From: Eutreptiella sp. 'Long Island Sound 2002'
Taxonomy: Eukaryota; Euglenozoa; Euglenophyceae; Eutreptiales; Eutreptiaceae
Assembly: GCA_964036045.1 (NCBI GenBank)
Contig: OZ038379.1
Span: forward strand, 82,298,562 to 82,362,561
Length of the DNA: 64,000 nucleotides
Direction: 5' to 3'
The notes below the pieces were generated by a model. That model was not told where the DNA came from. It was given only the letters and a program-made list of their open reading frames with translations, and made no database searches. The position numbers were made by a program, and so were the translations under genes. Of this stretch, positions 12,381 to 24,408 are shown one piece after another; the first letter of the stretch is position 1; each line of letters begins with the position of its first letter.

Positions 12381-14230
12381 CTGGACTAGGGTTCAGGTGC
12401 AGTGTGCAGCATACTGTAACTGCATCATGTAGGCAGCAGCAGAAAGCCCGCAGTGGGTGGCTGCAGCACCAGGTGGCTGCAGCACCAAGCATACAACAAT
12501 CGGGTGGTGGGAGAAGGAGGGCGTCCTCCGAAACTCCACTAGCGGCCAGGATACCAGTTGAAGGGCAATCTGTGTGCGGATCCGCCACGAGGGAACCGGC
12601 GTGGGGAGGCACTAGGTCCACAAGGAACCAGGTTCCCCCAAAAGGAGAAAGCCAACCCAGAGGGCCATCTCAAACATGGACTGCAATGGATGTAGCAATG
12701 ACTAGTGAGTGCAAGATGAATAGTGCAATTGCGAGGCTCCGGCACAAAGCCCGACGAGTGCCTAATGTCCCACCATTGGTAAAATTTAGCATGTTTGTGG
12801 CTACGCTGTTCATGGTACAATCAGTGCTGCAATCACTCTAGCGGTACCCCAGCCCCGTTACCAATCCCGAGACTATTTGGGCCATGCAACCAAAGTGCAA
12901 AAGCTTTGTGGCTGCACTATTCATGCACCTATTGGTGTTGCGTCCACTGCAGCCGCAACCCAATGCCGTTGGCTGCATGGCCCCAATGGTTCCCTGATGG
13001 GTAGCGGGGCCGGCTTAGAGCTGTCGTGTGCAGTAGACAACAAGCTGCAGCACAGTGAGTGCCGCACATTTGTGGTGGCTGCAGCATTTTCTGGTTGCAC
13101 ATTCCTGTGTTGTGTTTGAATGGTATGGAAAGCGTTGGGCACACTTGTGCTGATAAATGATAATGAAGGGGAACATTTCGAAGCCAATTTTCCGCAATTC
13201 TCAATGCCCGAATCTGACGTTAATTAGTGTTGGAGCACGCTTAGCGCAGGTACCAGGTGAGGGTTACGTTGGTATATGGGATTCCAAAAGTGGTCAAAAA
13301 TAGGTTTTCCCAAAATTGTTTCCAAACCCCCTCAACCTGCTCAAATTGGTGATTTTGAGCCTTTTCTGACCCACAATGGCCCACGCAAGTTCCTAAAAAC
13401 CCTTGAAATGGGCACACCACGAACCTACATTGAAGCACAAGGAGGCACGGGGGAAATGCGGGAACTAGGGTAGTTCGGGGGCCTAGCGTGCCCATGGAGG
13501 GGGCTATTTGCATTCGAACCAACCTACATGATGAACGAACACGTTTGACCACCGTTTGGCGTGTTTTGTACCCATATAGTGGCCTCAACAACCTTTGTTG
13601 GGGCCCCAAATACCGCAAAAATTAGCCTTGAAAAGCACCCTTTTTGTTGCTTTTTTGAGTTCCACTTTCATGTGGCGTGGTTGATGGCCATGGACTCCGT
13701 TGGGCACGCTTGTGCTGGCAAATGAGCATGAAGGGGAACACTTGCAATGTAATGCCATGTTCTGGACTCTCTTCCATGCCCTTGTGGCACCACCAGCATG
13801 CGGGGCGAATGTGCTAGTGTAATGGTACGGGGTCCAAAATTGCTCAAAAGAGATTTTTCCAGAATAATTCCAGACCACTTAGTGTGCTTGCACAAGTGCT
13901 TTAAGGCTATTTTGAGGTTTAGTTGCCCCACTTTGGCCCATGCAAGCTGTCCAAAACTATTGAAACGGGCAATTTTAGGGCCGAACAAATGTACCGTGTG
14001 TGTGGGGGGGGGGGGGGTCCAACCGGAATGTGTTGTGTTTACACCCCCTGGATTGCATTGGGCACTTTTGTTGTGATGAATATTGAGAACGAGGATGAAT
14101 GGTGACCTATTTTCGTCACTCAAGACCCTTCAATCCCCCATTGGAGTGGTGCAGCCTGCACGGTGCACGTGCAAGGGTAGGGTTGTAGGTTATGCATTGT
14201 GAACTTCAGTCATTTGTGTTCTTTTTTCGT
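12381..14230. other. No gene recognised; diverged dispersed repeats
   Basis: GGGCACRCTTGTGCTG followed by AATGA...GAAGGGGAACA occurs at about 13138 and 13704, and a weaker relative lies at about 14056. The intervening sequence is full of CCAAAAT/ATTTTGG words resembling the minisatellite of the 41-49 kb region. I see no supported exon. Confidence 0.45.
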
Positions 14231-14238
14231 AGATCACC

Positions 14239-14622
14239 ATGTTTGCCACACAGACCCGGGTTAAGCAAGTGGCCACCCGCTTTGTCCATGTTGTAGATGC
14301 TCTACGCCTTCATGACGGGGATTACATTGGGGACCTTCTCGCGGAATCGGCCGTCTCCTGCCCGCACGCTTGGCGCCAATTTGCTTTGCCCGTTTTTTTG
14401 GCCGAATCTAGTTGTATTGGAGAGGTGCAGAAGGAGGCCATCACTAAGTACGCCTCCAAGCTTCTCCCCAAGGATGAGTGTTGCGAACTCATCCCAAACC
14501 CACCTGCGCCCAAATCAGCATCGCATCCGCTTTCCGGGCTGTACACCCTCCGGAGGTTGAATTACACAGCGGCCACCGGGTTGCTCATTGCTATCCCAAC
14601 TTGCCTGGAGAGGGGTTTGTAG
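14239..14622 (+). CDS. Hypothetical protein, 127 aa
   Basis: An ATG follows a possible 3' splice acceptor (CTTTTTTCGTAG then ATCACC) by six bases, which would fit trans-splicing of a leader directly upstream of the start. The product (MFATQTRVKQVATRFVHVVD at its start) has balanced, globular composition, no membrane segment, and a Cys-Cys pair near residue 82. The codon choice looks coding rather than random. I do not recognise the family. The TAG at the end may not be the true end, since several frames in this window carry secondary TAG stops. The open frame after it is weak. Confidence 0.45.
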   Translation: MFATQTRVKQVATRFVHVVDALRLHDGDYIGDLLAESAVSCPHAWRQFALPVFLAESSCIGEVQKEAITKYASKLLPKDECCELIPNPPAPKSASHPLSGLYTLRRLNYTAATGLLIAIPTCLERGL

Positions 14623-17600
14623 CAGCGCCCGTCATAACTATTGGCCTCTCCCCAACTGTACCGACCGGTGAGCACATTCGACCCGAAGGCCCCCGGCGTC
14701 AACTGGTTGTGGGCGTGCTGGCTTTGCTACATTGCGAGCCTACCCCGCTATGCCGATGATTGATTCTTCCTTCCCCTTAATGTTCATTACCACGAGGGAT
14801 GCCGATGCATGCGATGGCAGGCTTTGGTGAGAACTAAATCTGCCCATCATCAACATGAGCTTCCCGGGTTGCAGTGCTGCTTTCGTCTGGGTCATCGGGC
14901 TCGCCATCTACAGCAACAAATATTGGGGCCACCTTGGCAACCCTTTGGGAAGCCAACATGAAGGTGTGTTTTGTGCACCGACCATCGTTCACATGGTGTT
15001 CAAATATTTTGATCCGCGGTGTTCAAGTGGTGTTCAAGCCATTGCCTATTGGAACAATTTGGTTCCAACGATTCACCTTTGCTCCTTTAGGCAATCGAGC
15101 TCGTTGTGGACACCATGTAGGTGGTCTATGACTCCTCACTACACCCGGAAAAAAAGACGTTTTCCAAAGGTGTTTCTCGACCTATTGAGGTGCTCAAACA
15201 AGTGGTTTAACGCCCTTCCCCCCATTATGCGCCGAATAGGACATTAGGCATTAATGTGTTGTTAAATTCAGAGCACATCATCATCGACGGTTTACAATGG
15301 CATAGTGATAGGTCAAAAGTCCAATTTTTGGTGTCATCGTACTAGGGGTGTTCAACCGCTGGTCATGGGGTGTTCAAGGGTTTGGTTTAAGTTGGTTGAA
15401 TAGCGGTTGAACATAGGACACCGCACCATGGTGTGCAAAAGGGGTCACTAGGGTAGGGGTGAACGTCATGGGGGGTTATTACCCTAGTTACCTTGAAAAT
15501 TGTACTTTTATGCTTCAAAAGATCGGGGAAAATGATTCAGTGTTAGTATTTCATACTTCCGAAAGGATAGGGGGAGTTGGCTTGGATCAAGTCACCAACG
15601 AAAGATGTGGCAAAGACTTTTCTTACTCACTGCAGTCGCTTTTCTGCCACTTTTTTGGTTTTTATGTTTTGGCCAAATGCTCTCCTAAAAACCATAGGCT
15701 GCGGGCCATGCATCAAGCCTCGGTAATGAGCAGTAATACCAGGACACTTAGCAACGGTGGCCGCCCGGCAGCCTGTGCACCCAGCACTTGCAACATCCAG
15801 GGAACCGAGGAGACGCCACCAGAGCGGAGTCCGGCGTCCTAATGCAACAACCGATAGCAAAGGACAGTGGCACCAAGAGACTTAGCAAAAGGGCAATCAG
15901 GCAACGCAGCGAGACCGGGCGATTGCCGGGTCCTGGGAAGCTAGAGGACACCACCCACGCGGAGTCCGGGTCCAGAGCAAACACCAGTGATTTCATTCTT
16001 CAAAATGCCACAAGGAAAAGTCACCGTACAAAAGCCTCTAAACACCACCCATGATTGAATGGAATCCAAAGGACCACAATGAAGGTGTACTTTTAGATGC
16101 GTCGCAGATGGCGTGTTCAATCGCCTAGTTGAACCCCATGGCCCCTTCCACCCTACTCTTGGACATGATAGAAAGGGGGGGGCGGTGCGATACACTTTGC
16201 ACACGAACACTATCCTTAGACAAAATCATGAGTCTTATCCACTAGAATCCTCAGCGTGTGCCTAACCCTATATGTATCCCTGACCCTAATGGTGACTCAA
16301 TGATGCGAACGAACTAGATGGTGAGAGAATACCCACTACGGGGCTACATAAGGATGCACATCGAGGGACACCGAGAACAATACCCGCCACTCCGACAATT
16401 ATACCACCCTGGAAACCCTTCTTTAGTAGCTTCGCTCCCTAGACGGGCGTTTACCGAGCACTCCTCCCACACACCTCAGCTATCGCCCCTTGCCCGCATT
16501 CCCACTAGTCCCCCCTTTGCTGCATTGTTAGTCCCTAAATCGCCCATTTGAAACCTTTTGTGGAGCTTCTATTCGCTCACACAGGTGGAAAATGGCTGTG
16601 ATTGCTCGGGAGACATGCCGCCTAGCACTCGGCCTGCACTCTTTGGCTACCAACCCTCCCCCCGCGTTCCCCGCGGAAGGTCCTATGCTACACTTGTCAT
16701 GTCAAAATTGCCCGTCTCAAGGATGCATTTGAGCTTGCACACGTTCATCTAGGTCCATGATGGCTGAAGGGGGCAGTCAGGGTTGGTCCTTGCATACAAC
16801 CGACCCGGCGAGTTTCGAGACACACTGGTTCAAGGATTTTTTTTCAACAACGAAGGTTCTCGAAAATTTTCTTACAAACCAATCAGGGGCTGGGTGAATA
16901 AGGGGGGAGGGGGGACGGGACAATGGGGCGACCCTGAAGATTTTCTTCGCGGCAAAGACCCCAAAGCACTATTGTTGCATACATACCTCCATACCTACAT
17001 GCCCCGAGACACACATCCCCCTACGTGCTAGTTGGGTTTCGCGCACGAAGCCCCCCCCCCCGCCGCAATGCCAATCGCCAATACGCCCCCCCAACCTCCA
17101 GCCAACCCCCCCCCCCGCTGCCCCCCCCCCCCCAAAGGTTTTGAGCCATAACACGGGGATGGGTCCCATCAAGACGGATGGTAGTCGCGCTCCCCATGTC
17201 ACGTGCCTTGGGCGCCCGTGCGCTCCTAACGACAACACATGTGGCAATTGGCTATTCTCGCGAGGCCCTTTGGGGTTGATATACGCGCGTGCATAGTGCC
17301 CTCATGTGCGCACGCGTTGTTCAGGCGGGTCGGTTGCCGCGGGCTGGCAACCCCATCACCCTAGCCACCCAAGTGTGTCGCTCCGTCGGAGGCTGTGCCA
17401 AAAAGGCAGGGGGCGCAAGGCCTTCAATGCCGGTTGCGCAAGGCCAGGCGGCGCTGCGATCGCTTGCATCTCTTGCACACCGCTCCCATTGTTCCCACTG
17501 TGGTCCACAATGTGCCTTGCCCCTGTCTTGGGCCATGGTGCACCTATGGCATTGCCAAGGGCACCCCCTGCGCCATTGCTTGGTGGGTGCACCAGGTGTT

Positions 17601-18500
17601 TGAAAGTAGCCCCCCCCCCTTGGGTTCGCGGTGCAAGGAGCCTTATCGTCCCGAAAGAAAGACATGAACCTGGTCTCCGTGGTACTTATACTTTGGGCGT
17701 GGCTTGCGGACATCCCTTGTAAAACCTTATTTGGCCCTCTTGACGTAGAGTTGCGCCACAGAGAACTGTTAACCGATATCCGCCCCACATCACAAACCTC
17801 CGGCCCCCCCCGGTCGGACTCGGGCGGGTCTCGCGGCCACTGAAGCCATGTGTTTTGGAAGTGGGGTGTGTGTAGTGCCATTTCCTCCCGGGCAGCAAAC
17901 TACGGGCGCCCCGCAGCCTGTCATGGTGGCGCCCGCCCAATGGGAGCGGTGAGACGCACTGATTTGTGGGCGACCCCGGAAGTAGTTAGCCCGCGGCCAT
18001 GTGCGGTTGCACTAGCGGGGCCGCTTGCCGTAGTACCATGGCTTGCTCCCCTAGCAGGCGCCTGTTCGGAGCAGGTGATTCCGCGGGGATGTGGGGAGGT
18101 GCCGGGCCACCCTTGTAATCAAGAGCCACTCGCGCGCAATATACATTGTCCCCTCCTTCCTGCCATGCCAGCACCACCGCCTAGCAGACCTGTTTGTGGG
18201 TGAAGGCTAGTTCGCACCCTGGTCAACAAGGCAACATGCAAGCATGGAGGCGCAACAGGGGCGCTTGGGATGGTCGGGGCAAGGGACTATACCGGCTGGC
18301 CACTTGGTAGCAGGCGCGCTCCCTCAACTTTGCTACCCCTGTGAAGAGCGCACACCATGACTCTTTGCGCTCGGCATAGCACGTGGCCATGCAACGCGGC
18401 AACCCATTAAGGTAGATGTCATACATGCCATCGAGAGAAACTAGGGTCTTAACCAGGCCCTCGTAAATGTGAACCCCGCCTGTGCTTCGTTGACGTGGGT
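14623..18500. other. No gene recognised
   Basis: Long stretch without a supported gene. A ~130-bp unit is repeated twice at about 15790-15980 (GGAGTCCGG preceded by GAGGACACCACC-like text). TTCAAC/GGTTGAA words cluster at 15340-15420. Poly-C tracts at 17050-17135 and 17610 and G/C-rich sequence to 18.2 kb yield long but unconvincing ORFs on both strands. Confidence 0.4.
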
Positions 18501-18502
18501 TT

Positions 18503-19152
18503 GTGGGGACCGGGTCCCTTTTTGTGACGTTTCCATTGCCAAATGAGTTGAAGGGTGCGTTCACGACGCGGTTGAAGCACCCAGTACGTACCGTCTGGGG
18601 AGGGGGTGGCGGAAAAATGGCGCGGAAGTATCACCTCACGGTCCTGTGGCAGGGTTTGGATGTCGATTTTGCAGTGGGCAGTGTGTGTGTGGAAAACCCA
18701 CACAGTGCCACTCGCCACGGAGTTGTACAAGACCAACAACCGGTGGTCCTTTGATGTCGTGGTTGACAACTTGAAGCGCCGCACCCGTACACCCAATGTG
18801 GGCCCGACACTACTAGAGTGTAGCATGCCGATGCTCTCGCCGCCGGTCTTCAACGATGCACATTCGAAAACAACAGCCCTAGAGATGTGCCTATCCCGGC
18901 CTCATGTTGAGTCCATCCCGCAAGTGTGCTTTGGTGACCCGCAAAAGCTGGCAAGTAGCCTTGTGCCGTATGCCTATAAGACGTGGTTAGTGTAGGCCGT
19001 GGTCGTCTTGTTGCGCCCAAAGGCGCGTGAGCATGTCCTTGCCCAAGTTGGCGCCTTTGGCGACTCGGCTAAGGGTGTCTACAGGGTCCTTTCGCCCTTG
19101 AAACTTGTGCGGGCCCATAAGCCCAAAGCTGGTCCTTCAAGTGTGTTCTTCT
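18503..19152 (+). pseudogene. Decayed ORF of unknown family upstream of the retrotransposon
   Basis: Two overlapping frames read as one protein-like sequence. The first (from about 18560) contains KMARKYHLTVLWQGLDVDFA. The second, after a frame change near 18700, contains NNRWSFDVVVDNLKRRT and runs to TAG at 18993. The same frame continues for about 50 more codons (VVVLLRPKAREHVLAQ) to TGA. The TAG may be a CAG changed by C to T. It could be the first ORF of the non-LTR element that follows on the same strand, or an unrelated decayed gene. No domain is recognisable. Confidence 0.35.
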
Positions 19153-19749
19153 GATGAGAACTGAATGGCTAGTCCAAACACCCCCCCTCGGAGCCACAAC
19201 GTAAGGCACTGCGGTAGCCATGACGGGTAGTACAACTGCAGCAAAAGATTGCAAGTCACTGGGCGAACGGACGCTTCTCTTGACACGGGCGTCACAAGGT
19301 AATCAAACCCTACACGCGGCCTATAGTGCGCGGCACCAACGATGCGTGTGGCCCACCAGCATACCCGCACACCCGCTTCGGCAGATTGCGCGCGTGACGT
19401 CACCCGTGCCCCACGGGGGGGGGGAAAGCGTTGCCTAGACGCACCATTGTTTCTAATGGTGTCCCCCCCGCAGCAACTGCGGCCACTGAAGCTGGTGCAC
19501 TCGCCGCTGCAGCCCTTTTGCCGAAGGGGACAAGTAACCGCCGCCCCCTTCTGCCGTTGGGAAACGCGCTCATTTGGTGTGGGTGGGACAGGGGGGGCAT
19601 GGGAGCGCCGCCAAGTTGCATGGTGTCGCCGGCTGATGATCCAGTCCTGCTGTGATGCCGTGAAGGGATCCCGCCTGTGACGCCCGGACTGCAGTGTCTT
19701 CGAACGTCCAAAGCTGGATGCGGGGTGACGGCGTGCCCACGTCCCGGGC

Positions 19750-20617
19750 ATGCTCGACAGTGCGGCAGTTGCGGCGGGCGTTTTAAAGGTAGAAGGTGCC
19801 ATTCTACGTCGCTTCCAAGAGATGGGCCTGCAGGACCCCCAGGGCGTGGTACATATGGAGAATCAGTGGCGCCACCATGGGTACCACGCGTTCTTAGGGG
19901 TCGATACTCAGGCGGCGTCGGTGGCTGCGGTACGGGGTGGTCTCTTGAGTGCCCTTTGAGCGGACGTGTTCGCCGCGGAGGAGGTTCGAGATTTGGTGGA
20001 CATCGTGCCTGGCAAGCCCATGGCCCTCGATGTGGTGACCGCAAGAGGGAGGTTCACCGTCATCAACGTCCACGGCCCGGGCAGTGCCGATGACACATGT
20101 GTGTCTAAGGCGTCCTTCGGGGCTGAGGTAGCCATGTATGCCGCGGCCAAGAGCGCGGGAGGCACGAGGCCAGTGCTCATCGGGGGGGGACTTCAACATA
20201 TGGCTCGAGTCCCCGGGATACCCCACCACGAGGCGATTCGTGGCACTGTGGGAACAGTGTGGGTTCTTGAGGGCGGGACACACGGCAGAGGAGGACCGGC
20301 AGCCTACGCGTGCAGGACATAAGCTGGACTTCTTTTTGCTCAACGCACCGATGGTCCCATCGGCAATGCGTGAGCGCCCGTACCTGGCACCGGGGACATC
20401 GCCTGCGGCGCTGGGGTGTGACCATGGCCCCGAGGTCGTGCGCATCCCACAAGCAGTGGCTGCCAAAGACAAGATCACACGGCTGGCCTACTGGCACGCT
20501 CAGGGCAGGCTGCACGCCACGTGTCTGGACTCAGCGGGGGTCCGCGAGGCGGCGGCGGCGGCGCTGCAGTGGGCCTGTGATGATTCGGCGCTTTGGGAGT
20601 GGCTCTCGTCAATTTAG
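19750..20617 (+). pseudogene. Endonuclease domain of the non-LTR element
   Basis: Endonuclease/exonuclease/phosphatase-fold signatures occur in the right order. VINVHGPGS is followed by a GGDFNIW motif (in the frame starting 20138), then HKLDFFLLN, then a CDHGPEV motif standing for the usual SDH. In LINEs this domain nicks the target DNA. The frame switches at a run of eight G at 20182-20189, where seven would join the two halves. TGA at 19957 and TAG at 20615 interrupt it further. The N-terminal Asn and Glu motifs are not clear, so the 5' end may be truncated. Confidence 0.75.
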
Positions 20618-21231
20618 AACATTGCAACCATGGGCACGCCGCAGGTTCAGCCGGTCTTCGACGTGCTGTATGCCTTCCGTGACGAAGTGTCGCGAGTAAC
20701 GGGGGTGCCCATCAGGCAAGGACCCGTAGTCGCCGTATTGACAAGCGGAGACAGAGGCGTCTTTGTCTCAGGTCCTCACGGATCAACAGGCCCTCGCGTG
20801 GCGGGCCCGGGAGTTGTGGAAACGCGACGCGGAGGGGGCAAGGCTCGCCTCCAGAGATGTAATCGCGCTGTTGCAGCACCTCCGGCAGGTGAACCCCCAA
20901 TTGTCCCCCGCCACCATGGAGGACTTGTGCGATGCTCTGGATCACCAGCTTCAGCAGCTTGACCTGCTTGTGGAAGAGCTCAGGAGTTTTCTCATACGCA
21001 ACCGGCGCTGGTCCATCAAGGACTACAGGCTGGGCAAGGTACCGGATTTGCAGCTCCGTTCGATGGCGATCCGCCGGGCCATCAACGTGGTTAGCTATGT
21101 TCCCTCCGGCTGATGGTTGGTATGCGTCCCGGAGTCGGAGAAAGTGCTGATGGAGGCCTCAGAGCTCATTGGGGAGGTCGACAGGTCCTAGGAGGCGCTG
21201 TATGCCAAGAGGCCGGTGACCCTACCGGCCT
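20618..21231 (+). pseudogene. Linker between endonuclease and reverse transcriptase
   Basis: Open frames continue in phase after the TAG (NIATMGTPQVQPVFDVLYAF) and in the frame starting 20763 (ELWKRDAEGARLASRDVI). This is Leu/Gln/Glu-rich sequence like the helical linker before LINE reverse transcriptases. TGA at 21111 and TAG at 21189 fall where CGA and CAG would keep the frame open. Confidence 0.55.
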
Positions 21232-22812
21232 TTGAAAGGCTGGTCCGAGCCCACATCGCTCGTGATGGACGAGTGGTCGATACAAAACTACAGCCTTCAA
21301 GACCTCAAGGACGCCGTGAAGCAGGCTGTGGCGGACGACAAGGCGCGGCTGTCCAATAGAGTCAAGGCGGCCTTCATCGCGGAGCTGCCCGAGCTGGTGC
21401 AAGGTCTCCCGGTGCACGCCTACCAGGCCATCCTCCGTGGTGCAGAAGTGCCGGAGTCGTGGCATGAGACCATCGTCTGGCTGATGCCCAAGGGCACGAC
21501 CACAAGGGACTTGGATGCGTACAGGCCTATAGCGTCGGTACAACAGGACATGAGAATGCTCATGACTCCCCTAATGCGGAGGTTCACCGCAGCCGTGGCT
21601 CGTAAGGGAGTGGCTGCCGATTGGCAGCTCGGGGCCATGCCGGGCTCAACGGCGGCGGCCCCGGTGTTTCTGGCACAACGCCGACTGCAAGGGGGACAGG
21701 AGGAGAATCATGTCGTGGCCTTTGATGTCTCCAAGGCCTTCGACACCGCCCCGCATGGAGCTCTGGCTCTCCTCTTGCGCCACATGGGGGTCCCGGAGGA
21801 GGTTATAATGCTCCTCCATACCTTTAGCTGCGGTTCCACAATGCGCATTGTCATGGCGCACTGTCCCACCCCGAGCATCCGCCTCCATCGAGGCCTAAGA
21901 CAAGGCAGCGCGGAAAGGGCCGTGCTCCACCTCCTCCTGCTCGAACCCCTCTTGCGGAGCCTTGCCCGCAAAGCCCAGGGATTTGCCCTCCATGCGGTGC
22001 CGCCTATGGTACATTCATATTGTGACGACCTCTTGCTGATAGCGCACTCCTTACCGCAATTCCCGGAGTACGCAGCGGCGGTTGCGTATAACTTGGCGGA
22101 CATGGTCATGTCCCTCAATGTTGGCAAGCGTGTGTACACCACTACCACTCGCGTCCCCTCCATCATGGTGCACGTGCGCAACGCGGTAACTCCGTGGGTC
22201 TATCTGGTGGCCATGAGTGCTGTGCCGTACCTTTGCCTCATGCTGGATCCGAAAGGAATGGCATCCATGAGGGAGAAGCATGTACTCCGCTGCGAATCTC
22301 TCCTAGGCTGCATGGCAGCAGTGGTGGGTGGCATTCTGCGGTATGCGGTGCCCTACCTGTCGGACACTTCGAAGGAAGTGGTGATGTTAAACGTTGCCAT
22401 CAAGACTGCGGCCTTGCAGTTTGAAAACCTGTTCAAAGACGTGTCCAATGTGGTGGTGCGGTGTGGTAAAGGGCTTAAGTTGGCGGATATTCGGGCCCTG
22501 TGCCGTGACTCTGTGCCAGTAACTTTGGCTCATCTCACGCATCATCGCTTAGCGGTGATCAAAGGTGAATTGAGAGCCATGCTTGACCACCTGCACACGC
22601 AGTATGCGTCGTGGTCAATTCATGGTTCATTCCACGTCCTTCGTGTTCTATGCAGGAGACACGTGGGTCGACCGAGTGCTCAGAGCGATGGGGAAGATGG
22701 GAGTTGGACTCCTCATGCCGTCATCGGTGTACTCGTGCGTGCACACCCATCTGCTGCAGGTGCAATGGGCTGGACGGCGGTGGGCGACACGTTCCTACAC
22801 CTTCAAGGGTAG
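21232..22812 (+). CDS. Reverse transcriptase domain of the non-LTR element
   Basis: An uninterrupted 526-codon frame carries reverse-transcriptase motifs. MPKGTTTRDLDAYRPIA matches the KxxxxxxxxxYRPI entry motif. FDVSKAFDTAPH is motif A with its catalytic Asp. HRGLRQGS corresponds to motif B, though the usual SP that follows is lost. SYCDDLLLIAH is motif C with the catalytic YxDD-type pair. It copies element RNA into DNA at the nicked target. The first ATG is arbitrary; the frame is part of a longer polyprotein. The degenerate motif B and flanking breaks argue it is no longer active. Confidence 0.9.
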   Translation: MKGWSEPTSLVMDEWSIQNYSLQDLKDAVKQAVADDKARLSNRVKAAFIAELPELVQGLPVHAYQAILRGAEVPESWHETIVWLMPKGTTTRDLDAYRPIASVQQDMRMLMTPLMRRFTAAVARKGVAADWQLGAMPGSTAAAPVFLAQRRLQGGQEENHVVAFDVSKAFDTAPHGALALLLRHMGVPEEVIMLLHTFSCGSTMRIVMAHCPTPSIRLHRGLRQGSAERAVLHLLLLEPLLRSLARKAQGFALHAVPPMVHSYCDDLLLIAHSLPQFPEYAAAVAYNLADMVMSLNVGKRVYTTTTRVPSIMVHVRNAVTPWVYLVAMSAVPYLCLMLDPKGMASMREKHVLRCESLLGCMAAVVGGILRYAVPYLSDTSKEVVMLNVAIKTAALQFENLFKDVSNVVVRCGKGLKLADIRALCRDSVPVTLAHLTHHRLAVIKGELRAMLDHLHTQYASWSIHGSFHVLRVLCRRHVGRPSAQSDGEDGSWTPHAVIGVLVRAHPSAAGAMGWTAVGDTFLHLQG

Positions 22813-23031
22813 AGACATCTGTGTTCTTTCTGGGCCCCGGCGGCGAGGTCTCTGACGGATCCGGCGAATGACCTCCCTCACGCGCGGCTTCCATGCCATG
22901 AGCCCGGACACTGGGGTGTACAGCTTCAGGTGTGTCACGAAGGCCATCTGCACCTTCCAAATGCGGGAGTTGGGCCCACTCAGTGGGACCATGTGTGCCT
23001 AACAGCTCTCCAAGTGGTCTTCTAGTCCCGG

Positions 23032-24233
23032 ATGCCCAGTCCCCTAACCCATCGTCTGCTTCACCCAGTGCGGCACAAAAAGGCCACCACGTCCACAAGA
23101 CAGTCCGCTATGGGCAATGGGTATGTGGTGGGCGGGTATACGGACGACGACTGGAACCGGGACTGTCAAGGGCTGCCCATGCCTTTCGTTCCGCTGGCCG
23201 CTGTGGCAGTCTTATTTGGGGACGTCTTCGACGGTCATCGGCAACAGGGCGATCCGGCGTCAGTGTCTCTTCTTACGCCACATGCCGGGGGTCGTCTGGA
23301 CCCTCCGCCCCTTTGGGTTGTACACGGGAGGTCGGCGTTCAACAGGGCATGCAAGGCGCCGTGGGGACAAGAGGAGTGGGCCATAGTCCTACTACTGCCG
23401 TCACGCCCTACCCCTGATGCTGATGCGATCCCGGTCTCGGAGGTGGTCAGGCCGGACAAAGTGCCACATGATCCGCACGTCGCTGTCCCTTGGGTGCGCG
23501 AAGGTGGGGCGGTGGAGTAGGGAACGGTGGTGGTGTATGAGCCGCTCGGCTCCACGGCCGTGTGGGGAGCGGAGTATACCACAGCCCTCGACGCCATCAA
23601 GTCCATAGGCGGATGCGACGTACACTGGCGGCCAAATGGAGTGTATGGTCGAAAGCTATTCTCTGTCTAGGGCTCACGGCTTCCAATGCAGCGTTGCTAG
23701 GGAGAGTCGTGGTGAGCCCACATTCGGACGTGGCATCGCTCCAACCCCACAGGTAGTGCTTGGTGCCAGTGGCGGCGAAAGTCACGTCGTGTGATGCCTC
23801 TCCCTAGGAGGACAAGGTCACCAACGTGGCAGTGGCGAGCCATGGCAGCCCCACGTGGACAGGTGCCATACGTGGCGCGGTCCCCGAGGCGGGGATCATC
23901 GGGGTGGCCCCATCCCTGCTCCACACCCTTCCGTCGAGCCACAAGGTTCATGTTGTGGATGCCTCCATCGTAGGGGCGCACCTGCGCAGGGCACAAGAGG
24001 CCCTGTACCGAGGCATCAAAGGGCCAACCTCCCAATTCATCAACTTGCACGCGTTAAACTGGATCCTGAAGGCCGCTACGCAGAGCTGGAGTACCCCATC
24101 ACTGGGTGGTAGGGCAGAGCTCGCACTTGGCAATAATCCCGTTGGAGGAACCGGACTTCGCTGCGGCCCACGCAAAGGCCCCGCCCGTACACCTCCTGCT
24201 GCCAAAGGAACATGCAACCCACGTGGTGCCTGA
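23032..24233 (+). pseudogene. Post-RT region, possible RNase H remnant
   Basis: The frame 23032-23520 stops at TAG but continues in phase (VVVYEPLGSTAVWGAEYTTA). The string AVWGAEYTTALDAIKSI resembles the AExxAL helix of RNase H domains that follow the reverse transcriptase in many LINEs. I cannot find a convincing DGS motif or the terminal Asp. Downstream frames to 24233 are fragmentary. The RNase H call is a pattern match only. Confidence 0.35.
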
Positions 24234-24408
24234 TGAAGGTGGGGTACTAGAACCACATGTGCCCTCCATGCGGGCTCTCCAGCAGGTTAGGGAGGTGGTT
24301 TGGAACCCGTTAGCCCTGCGCGCACCGGGGCCCACACGCCGTTGGCTGGTGCTGGTGAAGCTGTGCCTTTGGGAACGGTGCATCATGGCCCTACGCACCG
24401 AGACCTGA

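Noticed and set aside
17289-17881. ORFs of 104-186 codons on both strands
   Set aside because: G/C-rich sequence with overlapping open frames on both strands, no motif and no splice-bounded structure.
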